Assembly (NCBI GenBank): GCA_002067265.1
Contig: MVQW01000155.1
Location: 1 to 8,763, forward strand
Direction: 5' to 3'
From: Methanomethylovorans sp. PtaU1.Bin073
GTDB taxonomy: Archaea; Halobacteriota; Methanosarcinia; Methanosarcinales; Methanosarcinaceae
Length of the DNA stretch: 8,763 nt
In this document: piece after piece, positions 1 to 5,838 of the stretch
Numbering within the stretch: position 1 is the first letter of the stretch
How the letters are laid out: every line of letters starts with the position of its first letter
Program-made: the position numbers and the translations under genes
The notes under the pieces: generated by a model
The model's database searches: none
What the model was told of the DNA's origin: nothing
The model's input: the letters and a program-made list of their open reading frames with translations, nothing else

Positions 1-324
1 ATGCTGCTTTGCAAATACATCATTACTTTGGCAGATACTTGTAGAATTTTCAGATGGAACAACACCACTGGACAATTCAGATGGAACTGCCATATACTCA
101 AAATTCTCCACTCTGCTATCCAGAAGAGACTGGAGCAACTGCCCATCGAATCTGTATACTGCAACATCCTGTACTGCTGCATTCTGACCGGAAGAAAGCA
201 TAACAGGCATCAAAATAACTGTTGAGAGGGAAACCATAACCAGAAAGAACATGACATCAATGGTTGAGGAAATCGCCCCTTTATCGGATAATAGAGAAAT
301 GAAGAATATGTTTTTCAGTTTCAT
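1..324 (-). CDS. Pilin-like membrane-anchored protein, C-terminus cut by window edge
   Basis: The reading frame from an ATG at 324 stays open for 108 codons to the left edge, so the C-terminus lies outside the window. A good ribosome binding site (GGAAGGT, 337-331) sits 6 bases before the ATG, and the gene begins 14 bases after the stop of its upstream neighbour. Residues 11-16 read LLSDKG, followed by AISSTIDVMFFLVMVSLSTV. This matches the usual archaeal prepilin layout: a short basic leader, then K-G, then A-I and a hydrophobic helix (compare the common DERAVSPVIG-type N-termini). The K-G/A-I junction fits the consensus for archaeal prepilin peptidase cleavage. The exported part that is visible (from about residue 45) is polar and has no domain I recognise. 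It is the fourth pilin-like gene in the minus-strand run behind hisS. A pilus or pseudopilus subunit is inference; a simple single-pass membrane protein is the alternative. Confidence 0.72.
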   Translation of the reverse strand, partial: MKLKNIFFISLLSDKGAISSTIDVMFFLVMVSLSTVILMPVMLSSGQNAAVQDVAVYRFDGQLLQSLLDSRVENFEYMAVPSELSSGVVPSENSTSICQSNDVFAKQH

Positions 325-330
325 TTATTT

Positions 331-337
331 ACCTTCC
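331..337 (-). promoter_or_regulatory. Ribosome binding site of the partial pilin-like gene
   Basis: GGAAGGT read on the minus strand, 6 bases before the ATG at 324. It supports that start for a gene whose far end is not visible, and lies in the 14-base gap after the preceding stop codon. Confidence 0.55.
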
Positions 338-338
338 A

Positions 339-839
339 TCAAGAGTCCCAACTACTTTTGAACAGCTTTACAGTCAATGTGCCAGGAACTTGCTTCATCG
401 GATTAAGTTCTAGTGTAACAGGTACAGAGGCAGCTATCTGCCCTACATGAGAATATGAAGAAGCTGGCTTGCGGATCTGCCACGTATATTCACCACTTTC
501 CGTTGAAATATCCACTTGAAAATTTACATTGGGAGAGAAGCTATCAAAGAATAAGCTCAAGATCTGTGGATCAACTTGCGAACCGCTCAGCCCATCGAGT
601 TTTTCGGCAGATATAAGATCTTGTCTGCTACCCTGGAGCATCTGGGAATGGGCGATTCCCTGTGCAATAAGAGAAGCCTGTTCATAATTTTCCAATGCGA
701 AAGAACTATCCTGATGAGCAACGTAGGTCTTTGAGACCACACACGCAAAAATAACAAAACCCAACACCAATAACGCCGTAGCGAAGATGTCGTTTTGCGG
801 TTCAAGTATAGCCCTGTCGTCATTGATAAAACAATACAT
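339..839 (-). CDS. Small single-pass pilin-like protein (166 aa)
   Basis: No named family recognised with confidence. Residues 6-10 are NDDRA, followed by ILEPQ and a hydrophobic helix at about 17-38 (DIFATALLVLGFVIFACVVS). The R-A/I-L step fits the archaeal class III signal peptide consensus. The rest (about 40-166) should face outside the cell. It is predicted to have a helical stretch (47-75) and then beta-rich sequence ending in PGTLTVKLFKSSW, like the C-terminal strand of archaeal pilin-like proteins. The only ATG giving the full N-terminus is at 839, inside the last 20 bases of the preceding gene. No strong ribosome binding site is visible (AGATAGGGT abuts the ATG), so translation probably depends on coupling to the upstream gene. 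The whole run hisS to this gene looks like one transcription unit. Function as a pilus or pseudopilus subunit is inference. Confidence 0.72.
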   Translation of the reverse strand: MYCFINDDRAILEPQNDIFATALLVLGFVIFACVVSKTYVAHQDSSFALENYEQASLIAQGIAHSQMLQGSRQDLISAEKLDGLSGSQVDPQILSLFFDSFSPNVNFQVDISTESGEYTWQIRKPASSYSHVGQIAASVPVTLELNPMKQVPGTLTVKLFKSSWDS

Positions 840-1416
840 ACCCTATCTTTTCCACGTTTGTATTGCCTACAAAATATATAAATGTTTTATGGATATTGAT
901 TGGGTTGCTGGCGTTAAAGCTCACATCTGTTGTCCTGGAAGTCAAATACTCTATTATATCCGTATGATTAGCCCGTACAGGCTCGCTCATAGTTCCGCTT
1001 GAACCATATTCCGATCTGAGATCATTGTATAGAGTAGTATGTGAATAAGGATATACCCTAAAAGCAGGGGTCTTTGCCGAAATAATTGGCCTTCCATCAA
1101 CATTGGTGCTAATGACAACATATTCTCCGGAGATCATAGCTTCCAGTGGTTGCCCTTGAAAGTGGGATAACTGCTCTTTGTTGAAATTATAAGTGGAGTT
1201 CACTTCATAAGGACTACTTCCAGCCTTATCTATGTAAGATACCAATTCCGTAGATAACAGATCCAGTTCCTTCTGACGGTTTACTTCCTGAATGCTTACT
1301 GCAAAATGATATACAGCAGCAATGACCACAACACTTGCAAGTATAAGTGCAGTTCTTGAAAGAACAAAATCCACCCATGCCCTTTCATCGCGGAGAAATT
1401 TTGATATTGCCTTCAT
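820..1416 (-). CDS. Single-pass pilin-like protein (198 aa)
   Basis: No named family recognised. The N-terminus MKAISKFLRDERAWVDF is basic, with an ERA motif at residues 11-13. A hydrophobic segment follows at about 22-40 (TALILASVVVIAAVYHFAV), then a helical, charged stretch (41-65) and a long polar region rich in S, T, N and Y, suggesting an exported domain of about 150 residues. The ERA plus helix layout is shared with the neighbouring small genes, but the W two residues after the putative R-A cleavage site departs from the archaeal prepilin consensus, so processing is uncertain. The ATG at 1416 is preceded by an in-frame TAG 9 bases upstream, so no earlier start is possible. Ribosome binding is poor near the ATG (a GAGGT lies 18 bases away, overlapping the previous stop), suggesting reinitiation. 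Its 3' end overlaps the next gene by 20 bases. Confidence 0.75.
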   Translation of the reverse strand: MKAISKFLRDERAWVDFVLSRTALILASVVVIAAVYHFAVSIQEVNRQKELDLLSTELVSYIDKAGSSPYEVNSTYNFNKEQLSHFQGQPLEAMISGEYVVISTNVDGRPIISAKTPAFRVYPYSHTTLYNDLRSEYGSSGTMSEPVRANHTDIIEYLTSRTTDVSFNASNPINIHKTFIYFVGNTNVEKIGYVLFYQ

Positions 1417-1437
1417 CGTGATCTATTGAATAGAACC

Positions 1438-1932
1438 TCATATCTGTTCGTACACCCTGACGAACAACATCCCACTTGAGTTATCGATACTTGTTTCCAT
1501 GAATATCCGGTGTTTGCCTGAACCAAGAACAGCTACACCTTCAATCAATTCATTAGTATATGCTGCCCTGGATTCTTTTATTGTATATTGCTCATCACAT
1601 TCCAGATAATAGTTCCCTGCATCACGAGGCCATGCAGCTTCACATTCTGGTATTGACCCCAGGACCACAGAACATCCTGTTGGAATGTCTATTTCCATTG
1701 TAAGGTTGCTACCAGGACCGCCTGAATATAATAGCGAAGCTGTAGCATCCATTCTGGACATCTCAGATTCAAGCTCACTTATCTTAATGTGAGCAAGAAA
1801 ACCTGAAGTTGCTGTGGCCAACATGGCCAAAGTCACCATCAGCAGGATGGAAGCCACCACAAAACGCATAGGTAAAGAAACCGCAGCATTTGTGTTGGCT
1901 ACTAGAACATGAAAACTATTTGACTCCTTCAA
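1438..1932 (-). CDS. Pilin-like membrane protein with TTG start (164 aa)
   Basis: No named family recognised. After a 13-residue leader comes [11 protein letters not shown], then a hydrophobic helix at about 24-48 ([20 protein letters not shown]). The AAVSLP stretch is placed as in archaeal pilin-like proteins (AVSPVIG types), but N rather than K, R, D or E precedes A, so it is a weak cleavage site. Residues 50-66 ([17 protein letters not shown]) look like a short amphipathic helix. Next comes LYSGGPGSN and a beta-rich C-terminal domain with three cysteines (C87, C97, C112). No ATG lies upstream of the helix in this frame. The start is TTG at 1932, sharing the bases TTGA with the hisS stop and preceded by GGTGA with 6-base spacing. 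It is first in the small-gene cluster and translationally coupled to hisS. Pilus or pseudopilus role is inference. Confidence 0.72.
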   Translation of the reverse strand: MKESNSFHVLVANTNAAVSLPMRFVVASILLMVTLAMLATATSGFLAHIKISELESEMSRMDATASLLYSGGPGSNLTMEIDIPTGCSVVLGSIPECEAAWPRDAGNYYLECDEQYTIKESRAAYTNELIEGVAVLGSGKHRIFMETSIDNSSGMLFVRVYEQI

Positions 1933-3170
1933 TGGCTTTCACCGGTAAGTTTCAAAATGATTTCATCCAGATTCAGGGATTCTTGGCTGCCGCTTTCCAT
2001 ATCTTTGAAAGTGAAAAGCCCTTGGGCTACTTCCCTGTCTCCCAATATCAGTGCATACCGAGCACCTATATTGTTAGCATATGATAACTGGGATTTGAAA
2101 TTCCTGTTCATAATATCCATGTAAACAGGAACATATTCCCTTAGCTTGCAGGCTACAGGAATAGCATTCATACGTGTGCTTTCCGTAGTGATTATTACCA
2201 CAGTATTTTGAGGCTCTGGTTCAATATTGTATATTTCCATGATCCTGTCAAAACCCAGACCAAAACCAGTAGATGGAACATCTCCTCCGCCAAAAAGCTG
2301 GATCAGTTTATATGAGCCGCCTCCACACACTTGTTTCTGTGCACCGAGACCCTCAGCATATACCTCAAAGACCATGCCTGTATAGTAATCAAGACCTCTG
2401 GCAATGCCGAAGTCAATAGTATAATCGACACCGTAGGCATCTAGAAGAGTAAGTATTTGCTGGAAAGTGTCGAGCTGTGGAATCGCACCCAGAAGGTTTC
2501 GAGCCTTAGAAATTGCTTCATTGCCTGTAAGAGAGATCAGCTCCAGAAGTTGCATCCGCAGATCTACAGGTGCAGTGATCTCCTCAAGGTAATCATCAAG
2601 TCCCTTGTAATCTTTCTTGTCCACAAGACGCATGATCTTACCTTGCTGCTCAACTTCCAGGGGACTGAGCACATGACGGATGATACCCAGGTAACCTACG
2701 TGCAGATCACCTTTTATACCTGCAACTCCAAGCATGGAAGTTGCCAGGGCTATCACCTCAGCATCTGCATCCGGCCCTTCGGAACCGATCAGTTCCACAC
2801 CGAACTGCCAGAACTCTCTGAATCTGCCTTTCTGAGGCCTTTCATATCTGAAACAGTTCTCAAAATAGAAAAGTTTCAAGGGACGGGGCATTGCCTGCAT
2901 CTCATTTACAAACATCCGCATCACAGGCGCTGTGAGCTCTGGACGCAGGGTCATCTCCCTATCTCCTTTATCTGTGAAGTTGTATAGCTCACCTACTACT
3001 CCTTCACCTGATTTCATTGTGAAAAGTTCGAGGTTTTCAAAGGTGGGTGTAACTACTTCATGATAACCCCATCTGTTAACAACCTGCCTTAGCCGGTTTT
3101 CCAGATGTCTTCTGCGGGCCATATCTTGCGGAAGGAAATCCCTTGTTCCTCTTGGTCTTTGTATCGTCAT
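1929..3170 (-). CDS. hisS: Histidyl-tRNA synthetase
   Basis: Class II aminoacyl-tRNA synthetase that charges tRNA-His with histidine in the cytoplasm. At 413 residues it is the normal compact archaeal/bacterial length and appears complete. The N-terminus has the family RPRGTRDF (5-12). Motif 2 spans about 99-128, including [18 protein letters not shown]. The histidine-specific HisA motif is RGLDYYTG at 258-265, with R258 in the place of the catalytic arginine. The glycine-rich HisB region is VCGGGSYKL (281-289), and motif 3 is GFGLGFDRI (302-310). The C-terminal part (about 322-413) has the alternating beta-alpha pattern of the class IIa anticodon-binding domain. The ATG at 3170 is preceded by GGTTGATCCG. 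It heads the minus-strand run and diverges from trpB2 across a 200-base promoter gap. Its stop overlaps the start of the first pilin-like gene, so the surface-protein genes probably share its transcript. Confidence 0.97.
   Translation of the reverse strand: MTIQRPRGTRDFLPQDMARRRHLENRLRQVVNRWGYHEVVTPTFENLELFTMKSGEGVVGELYNFTDKGDREMTLRPELTAPVMRMFVNEMQAMPRPLKLFYFENCFRYERPQKGRFREFWQFGVELIGSEGPDADAEVIALATSMLGVAGIKGDLHVGYLGIIRHVLSPLEVEQQGKIMRLVDKKDYKGLDDYLEEITAPVDLRMQLLELISLTGNEAISKARNLLGAIPQLDTFQQILTLLDAYGVDYTIDFGIARGLDYYTGMVFEVYAEGLGAQKQVCGGGSYKLIQLFGGGDVPSTGFGLGFDRIMEIYNIEPEPQNTVVIITTESTRMNAIPVACKLREYVPVYMDIMNRNFKSQLSYANNIGARYALILGDREVAQGLFTFKDMESGSQESLNLDEIILKLTGESH
1939..1943 (-). promoter_or_regulatory. 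Ribosome binding site that decides the TTG start at 1932
   Basis: GGTGA on the minus strand lies within the last codons of hisS, 6 bases before the TTG at 1932. No in-frame ATG precedes the membrane helix of the downstream gene, so this site is the main support for the TTG start. Confidence 0.45.
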
Positions 3171-3213
3171 CGGATCAACCTGATGTATTAAATAAGCATT
3201 TAATGTTAGATAT

Positions 3214-3230
3214 CAAACTAATCTAGTTTG
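3214..3230. repeat. 17-base palindrome near the predicted hisS transcription start
   Basis: CAAACTAATCTAGTTTG: perfect 7-base arms (CAAACTA / TAGTTTG) around a 3-base centre. Its centre (3222) is 32 bases from the centre of the other 17-base palindrome (3254), close to three helical turns. It overlaps the predicted transcription start of hisS, and may be an operator or chance AT-rich symmetry. Confidence 0.4.
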
Positions 3231-3238
3231 CACGTTAG

Positions 3239-3267
3239 TATTTATACAGTATATTTTACTGTTTCGA
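3239..3267 (-). promoter_or_regulatory. Candidate hisS promoter (BRE and TATA box)
   Basis: Read on the minus strand, CGAAACAGTAAAATATA (3266-3250) looks like an archaeal BRE followed by a TATA box. A second TATA-like element, TATAAATA, lies just downstream (3246-3239). With the usual spacing of about 25 bases, transcription would start near 3215-3228, leaving a short leader of roughly 45-60 bases before hisS. Which element is used cannot be decided from sequence. Confidence 0.45.
3246..3262. repeat. 17-base palindrome over the hisS TATA region
   Basis: ACAGTATATTTTACTGT: perfect 6-base arms (ACAGTA / TACTGT) around a 5-base centre. It overlaps the candidate BRE/TATA elements of hisS, so it is placed like a repressor operator. 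No regulator can be named. Confidence 0.4.
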
Positions 3268-3300
3268 TTAATAACATCTTTCAAGAAACTGAGATGGAAA

Positions 3301-3318
3301 CCAAAAGTGCTATATATA
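3301..3318 (+). promoter_or_regulatory. Candidate trpB2 promoter (TATA box)
   Basis: TATATATA at 3311-3318 follows an A-rich stretch (CCAAAAG, 3301-3307) that could act as a BRE. Spacing predicts a transcription start around 3337-3343 and a short leader of about 30 bases before the trpB2 ATG at 3371. Confidence 0.5.
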
Positions 3319-3337
3319 ATTGAGTTATGCACATTAT

Positions 3338-3343
3338 TGTACA
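3338..3343. promoter_or_regulatory. TGTACA hexamer, possible TRP-box-like operator
   Basis: The palindromic hexamer TGTACA lies at the expected transcription start of trpB2. In Methanothermobacter the regulator TrpY binds TGTACA boxes in the trp operon and trpB2 promoters. That is knowledge from a different order of methanogens. Whether this organism has such a regulator cannot be seen here, and a lone hexamer can occur by chance. Confidence 0.3.
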
Positions 3344-3370
3344 GTTTAATACATTTGCTTGAGGATTATC

Positions 3371-4675
3371 ATGGAGCATACGAAGATATTACTTGATGAA
3401 AACGAGATGCCTACTCGTTGGTACAATATACTTGCAGATTTCCCGGAACCCCTTGCACCTCCACTTAATCCTGCAACCAGGGAACCCATAAAACCATCTG
3501 AACTTGAACCTATATTTGCAAAAGAGCTGATCAAGCAAGAAATGAGCTCTGAGAAATATATCGATATCCCACAGGAAATCCTAGATATATATAAACTCTG
3601 GAGACCATCTCCCCTCTACAGAGCACACAGACTTGAAAAAGCGCTTGGAACCCCTGCAAAAATATATTACAAGAATGAAAGCGTAAGCCCTGCAGGCAGC
3701 CACAAGCCAAATACTGCCATTGCCCAGGCATACTATAATATGAAAGAAGGCACAGAGAGAATAACTACTGAAACCGGTGCTGGTCAGTGGGGTAGTGCAC
3801 TATCACTTTCATGCAACTATTTCGATATCGAATGTAAAGTCTACATGGTACGTTCGAGCTTCTACCAGAAACCATACAGAAAATCCCTGATAAACCTCTG
3901 GGGCGCAACTGTAATTCCATCCCCAAGCACTGAAACACAGTTTGGAAGGATGATCCTTGAGAAATATCCTGATACCAGCGGGAGTTTGGGCATAGCTATC
4001 AGTGAGGCAATAGAAGAAGCAGCACTTAATGACAATACCAAATACGCTCTGGGTAGTGTCCTTAACCACACATGTCTCCACCAGACAGTTATAGGCCTTG
4101 AGACACAGAAACAGTTCGAAAAGACCGAGGATTATCCTGACATCGTGATTGGATGCTGTGGCGGAGGAAGTAACCTTGCAGGTGTCAGCCTGCCCTACAT
4201 AAGAGATAACATTGCAGGTAAAACAAATACAAGGATCATCGCAGTTGAACCTTCTGCATGTCCCAGCCTGACATCCGGTAAGTATGATTATGACTTTGGT
4301 GATATGGCACAGATGACACCACTTCTAAAGATGTACACCCTTGGATCTGAGTTCATACCACCGGCCATTCATGCAGGTGGCCTGAGATACCACGGTGCAT
4401 CACCAATAGTCAGTAAGTTGGTTGCAGATGGCATGATGGAGGCAACAGCCTATCACCAGGTAGAGATATTCGATGCAGCAGTAGCCTTTGCACGTAGCGA
4501 AGGAATAGCACCTGCTCCGGAATCAGCTCATGCCATAAAATGTGCTATAGATGAAGCGCTCAAGTGCAAGCAGACAGGCGAAGAGAAGACTATTCTGTTT
4601 AATCTCAGCGGTCATGGTCACTTTGACATGGCATCTTATGACATGTATTTCAGTGGAAAACTGAGCAACGAATAA
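3371..4675 (+). CDS. trpB2: Tryptophan synthase beta chain, TrpB2 type
   Basis: PLP-dependent enzyme that condenses indole with serine (or O-phosphoserine) to give tryptophan in the cytoplasm. I chose the ATG at 3371, which has GAGG (3361-3364) 6 bases upstream, over a TTG at 3359 overlapping that site; this gives 434 residues, the TrpB2 length (TrpB1 is nearer 400). The PLP lysine is K112 in [16 protein letters not shown] (134-143) carries the catalytic glutamate E134 and the TrpB2-type W where TrpB1 has H. The phosphate loop of PLP is [11 protein letters not shown] (261-271). The C-terminus has LSGHGHFDM (412-420), typical of TrpB2. No trpA or other trp gene is adjacent; it stands alone between divergent hisS and convergent mscS. 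Many methanogens also carry trpB1 in a trp operon; here that would lie elsewhere. Confidence 0.95.
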   Translation: MEHTKILLDENEMPTRWYNILADFPEPLAPPLNPATREPIKPSELEPIFAKELIKQEMSSEKYIDIPQEILDIYKLWRPSPLYRAHRLEKALGTPAKIYYKNESVSPAGSHKPNTAIAQAYYNMKEGTERITTETGAGQWGSALSLSCNYFDIECKVYMVRSSFYQKPYRKSLINLWGATVIPSPSTETQFGRMILEKYPDTSGSLGIAISEAIEEAALNDNTKYALGSVLNHTCLHQTVIGLETQKQFEKTEDYPDIVIGCCGGGSNLAGVSLPYIRDNIAGKTNTRIIAVEPSACPSLTSGKYDYDFGDMAQMTPLLKMYTLGSEFIPPAIHAGGLRYHGASPIVSKLVADGMMEATAYHQVEIFDAAVAFARSEGIAPAPESAHAIKCAIDEALKCKQTGEEKTILFNLSGHGHFDMASYDMYFSGKLSNE

Positions 4676-4724
4676 TTTTTTAGAGTATAAAAATGACCTG
4701 CTGATCAGCAGGTCATACTTTTTA
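4676..4724. terminator. Bidirectional hairpin terminator between convergent genes
   Basis: A perfect 24-base palindrome at 4693-4716 (ATGACCTGCTGA followed by its reverse complement) folds into a 10-pair stem with a GATC loop. On the plus strand it is followed by CTTTTTAA; on the minus strand by TTTTATAC. A T6 run also directly follows the trpB2 stop (4676-4681). It fills the 60-base gap between the stops of trpB2 and mscS. Archaea mainly use T-runs for termination, so the T-runs may matter more than the stem. Confidence 0.65.
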
Positions 4725-4735
4725 ACTTGTTTATA

Positions 4736-5731
4736 CTAATGTTCCTGCATTATAACAGAAGATGGATCTTTACATTGATTATTATTACTCATCCTTGCAT
4801 TTGAAGCCATCTCATTCTTATAAACTATAGTACGATATGGGAATGGTATTTCCACACCTTCAGCATCGAACCTTTTCTTTATAGATTCACGAAGATCACA
4901 TGCTGTCAAAAAACAAAATTTACGATCTGCACACCAGAAATACATGCGCATATTTACAGCATAATCTCCCAACTCAGTCACCATAACCTGAATAACCTCT
5001 TCTTTAGGAATAGCAGGGTCGTATTTCCTAAGCTCTACATATGTCATGATGTTGACATGCTTCCTTGCTTCCTCAAGCATAATATTACGTGCCAGGTCTA
5101 TATCAGAATCATAGCTTATTCCGACATCTACAAGCCACCTTACTGTGGGATCTTGAATAGACCAGTTGATAATGGCTTCATCCCCAATAATGCTATTTGG
5201 AATAATGAGCCTGCGATTGTCCCATGTCCTTACAACCGTATGGCGTAGAGTAATATCAATGATCTTGCCATATTCATTCATCACATTTACTCTGTCCCCA
5301 ACCCTGAAAGGCCGAAAGACCGCAAGTGATATACCTGATATAATATTACCAAGAGTACTCTGGGCAGCAAGACCCACTACAATACCAGCAAAACCTGCAC
5401 CTGCTAAGAGAGCAACTGACATCTTTTCAAGGAAAGGGATGTTTGAGACTATAACGAACAGACCAAACAGATAGACGACAGCTACACTGGAATGTCTTAT
5501 AATACTATAAGATGTCTGGTCAATGTTCATTTTCTTATTCATCATGCGCACTTGAGTGACCAAAATCTTGTCCACTATCCTTGCAGTAAGTACGGTTAAG
5601 AAAACAATCAAAACGATGAATGCAAATGTAGAAAAATGCACAGATAATGAGTCAGCTAAACCTGACAATGAATTAGCTGACAATGAAGAAGTGTTCCCTA
5701 GAATGAACATATATTCCATTTCCCTGTGCAT
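4736..5731 (-). CDS. mscS: MscS-family small-conductance mechanosensitive channel
   Basis: Channel of the cytoplasmic membrane that opens under tension and releases solutes on osmotic downshock. The 331 residues fit a three-helix MscS-like protein (E. coli MscS has 286). Transmembrane segments lie at about 33-55, 81-98 and 104-135. The last carries the Gly/Ala-rich pore helix AGAGFAGIVVGLAAQSTLGN and continues into ISGISLAVFRPFRVGD (132-146), the family signature leading to the beta domain. DNRRLIIPNSII (171-182) and the C-terminal EGVEIPFPYRTIV (291-303) are also typical. A polar tail of about 25 residues (rich in N, S, M) follows. The start is uncertain: ATGs at 5731, 5719 and 5710 are all in frame, without a clear ribosome binding site for the first. 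It diverges from hel308 and converges on trpB2. The ion selectivity cannot be judged from sequence. Confidence 0.93.
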   Translation of the reverse strand: MHREMEYMFILGNTSSLSANSLSGLADSLSVHFSTFAFIVLIVFLTVLTARIVDKILVTQVRMMNKKMNIDQTSYSIIRHSSVAVVYLFGLFVIVSNIPFLEKMSVALLAGAGFAGIVVGLAAQSTLGNIISGISLAVFRPFRVGDRVNVMNEYGKIIDITLRHTVVRTWDNRRLIIPNSIIGDEAIINWSIQDPTVRWLVDVGISYDSDIDLARNIMLEEARKHVNIMTYVELRKYDPAIPKEEVIQVMVTELGDYAVNMRMYFWCADRKFCFLTACDLRESIKKRFDAEGVEIPFPYRTIVYKNEMASNARMSNNNQCKDPSSVIMQEH

Positions 5732-5838
5732 CCTGATATAAGAAATGATCGCTAAATAGTAAAGTAATCTCTGACAAACTGATTAAAATAAGGAAGCAAC
5801 TTTTATTAGACATCAGATCATCTTTCAGATGAATCCTC
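5732..5838. promoter_or_regulatory. Divergent promoter region between mscS and hel308
   Basis: This 107-base AT-rich gap separates the two start codons. On the plus strand TTAAAATA (5783-5790), preceded by ACAAACTGA, is the best TATA candidate for hel308; it predicts a start near 5812-5816, about 25 bases before the ATG. For mscS on the minus strand only weak TATA-like elements are visible. No convincing hairpin, riboswitch or small gene is seen. Confidence 0.4.

Noticed and set aside
1..225. 74-codon plus-strand open frame at the left edge
   Set aside because: It is antisense to the partial pilin-like gene, which has a ribosome binding site and a proper membrane helix; the plus-strand translation has no recognisable features.
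587..823. 78-codon minus-strand frame starting with an ATGA overlap at the preceding stop
   Set aside because: The ATGA overlap is attractive for a start, but this frame yields an R/L/S-rich shadow protein. The frame beginning at 839 gives the membrane helix and pilin-like layout shared with neighbours.
2457..2987. Open frame of 176 codons on the plus strand inside hisS
   Set aside because: It lies entirely antisense to the highly conserved motif region of hisS, has no ribosome binding site and the translation shows no domain; it is a shadow of hisS.
3171..3370. Possible small RNA or leader peptide in the divergent gap
   Set aside because: I looked for a short gene with a ribosome binding site, a T-box-like or riboswitch-like structure and a tRNA cloverleaf. 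None is supported; only promoter elements and short palindromes are visible.
3359..3370. TTG start at 3359 for trpB2
   Set aside because: The TTG overlaps the GAGG ribosome binding site that serves the ATG at 3371, and it would add only four residues that are not part of the family N-terminus.
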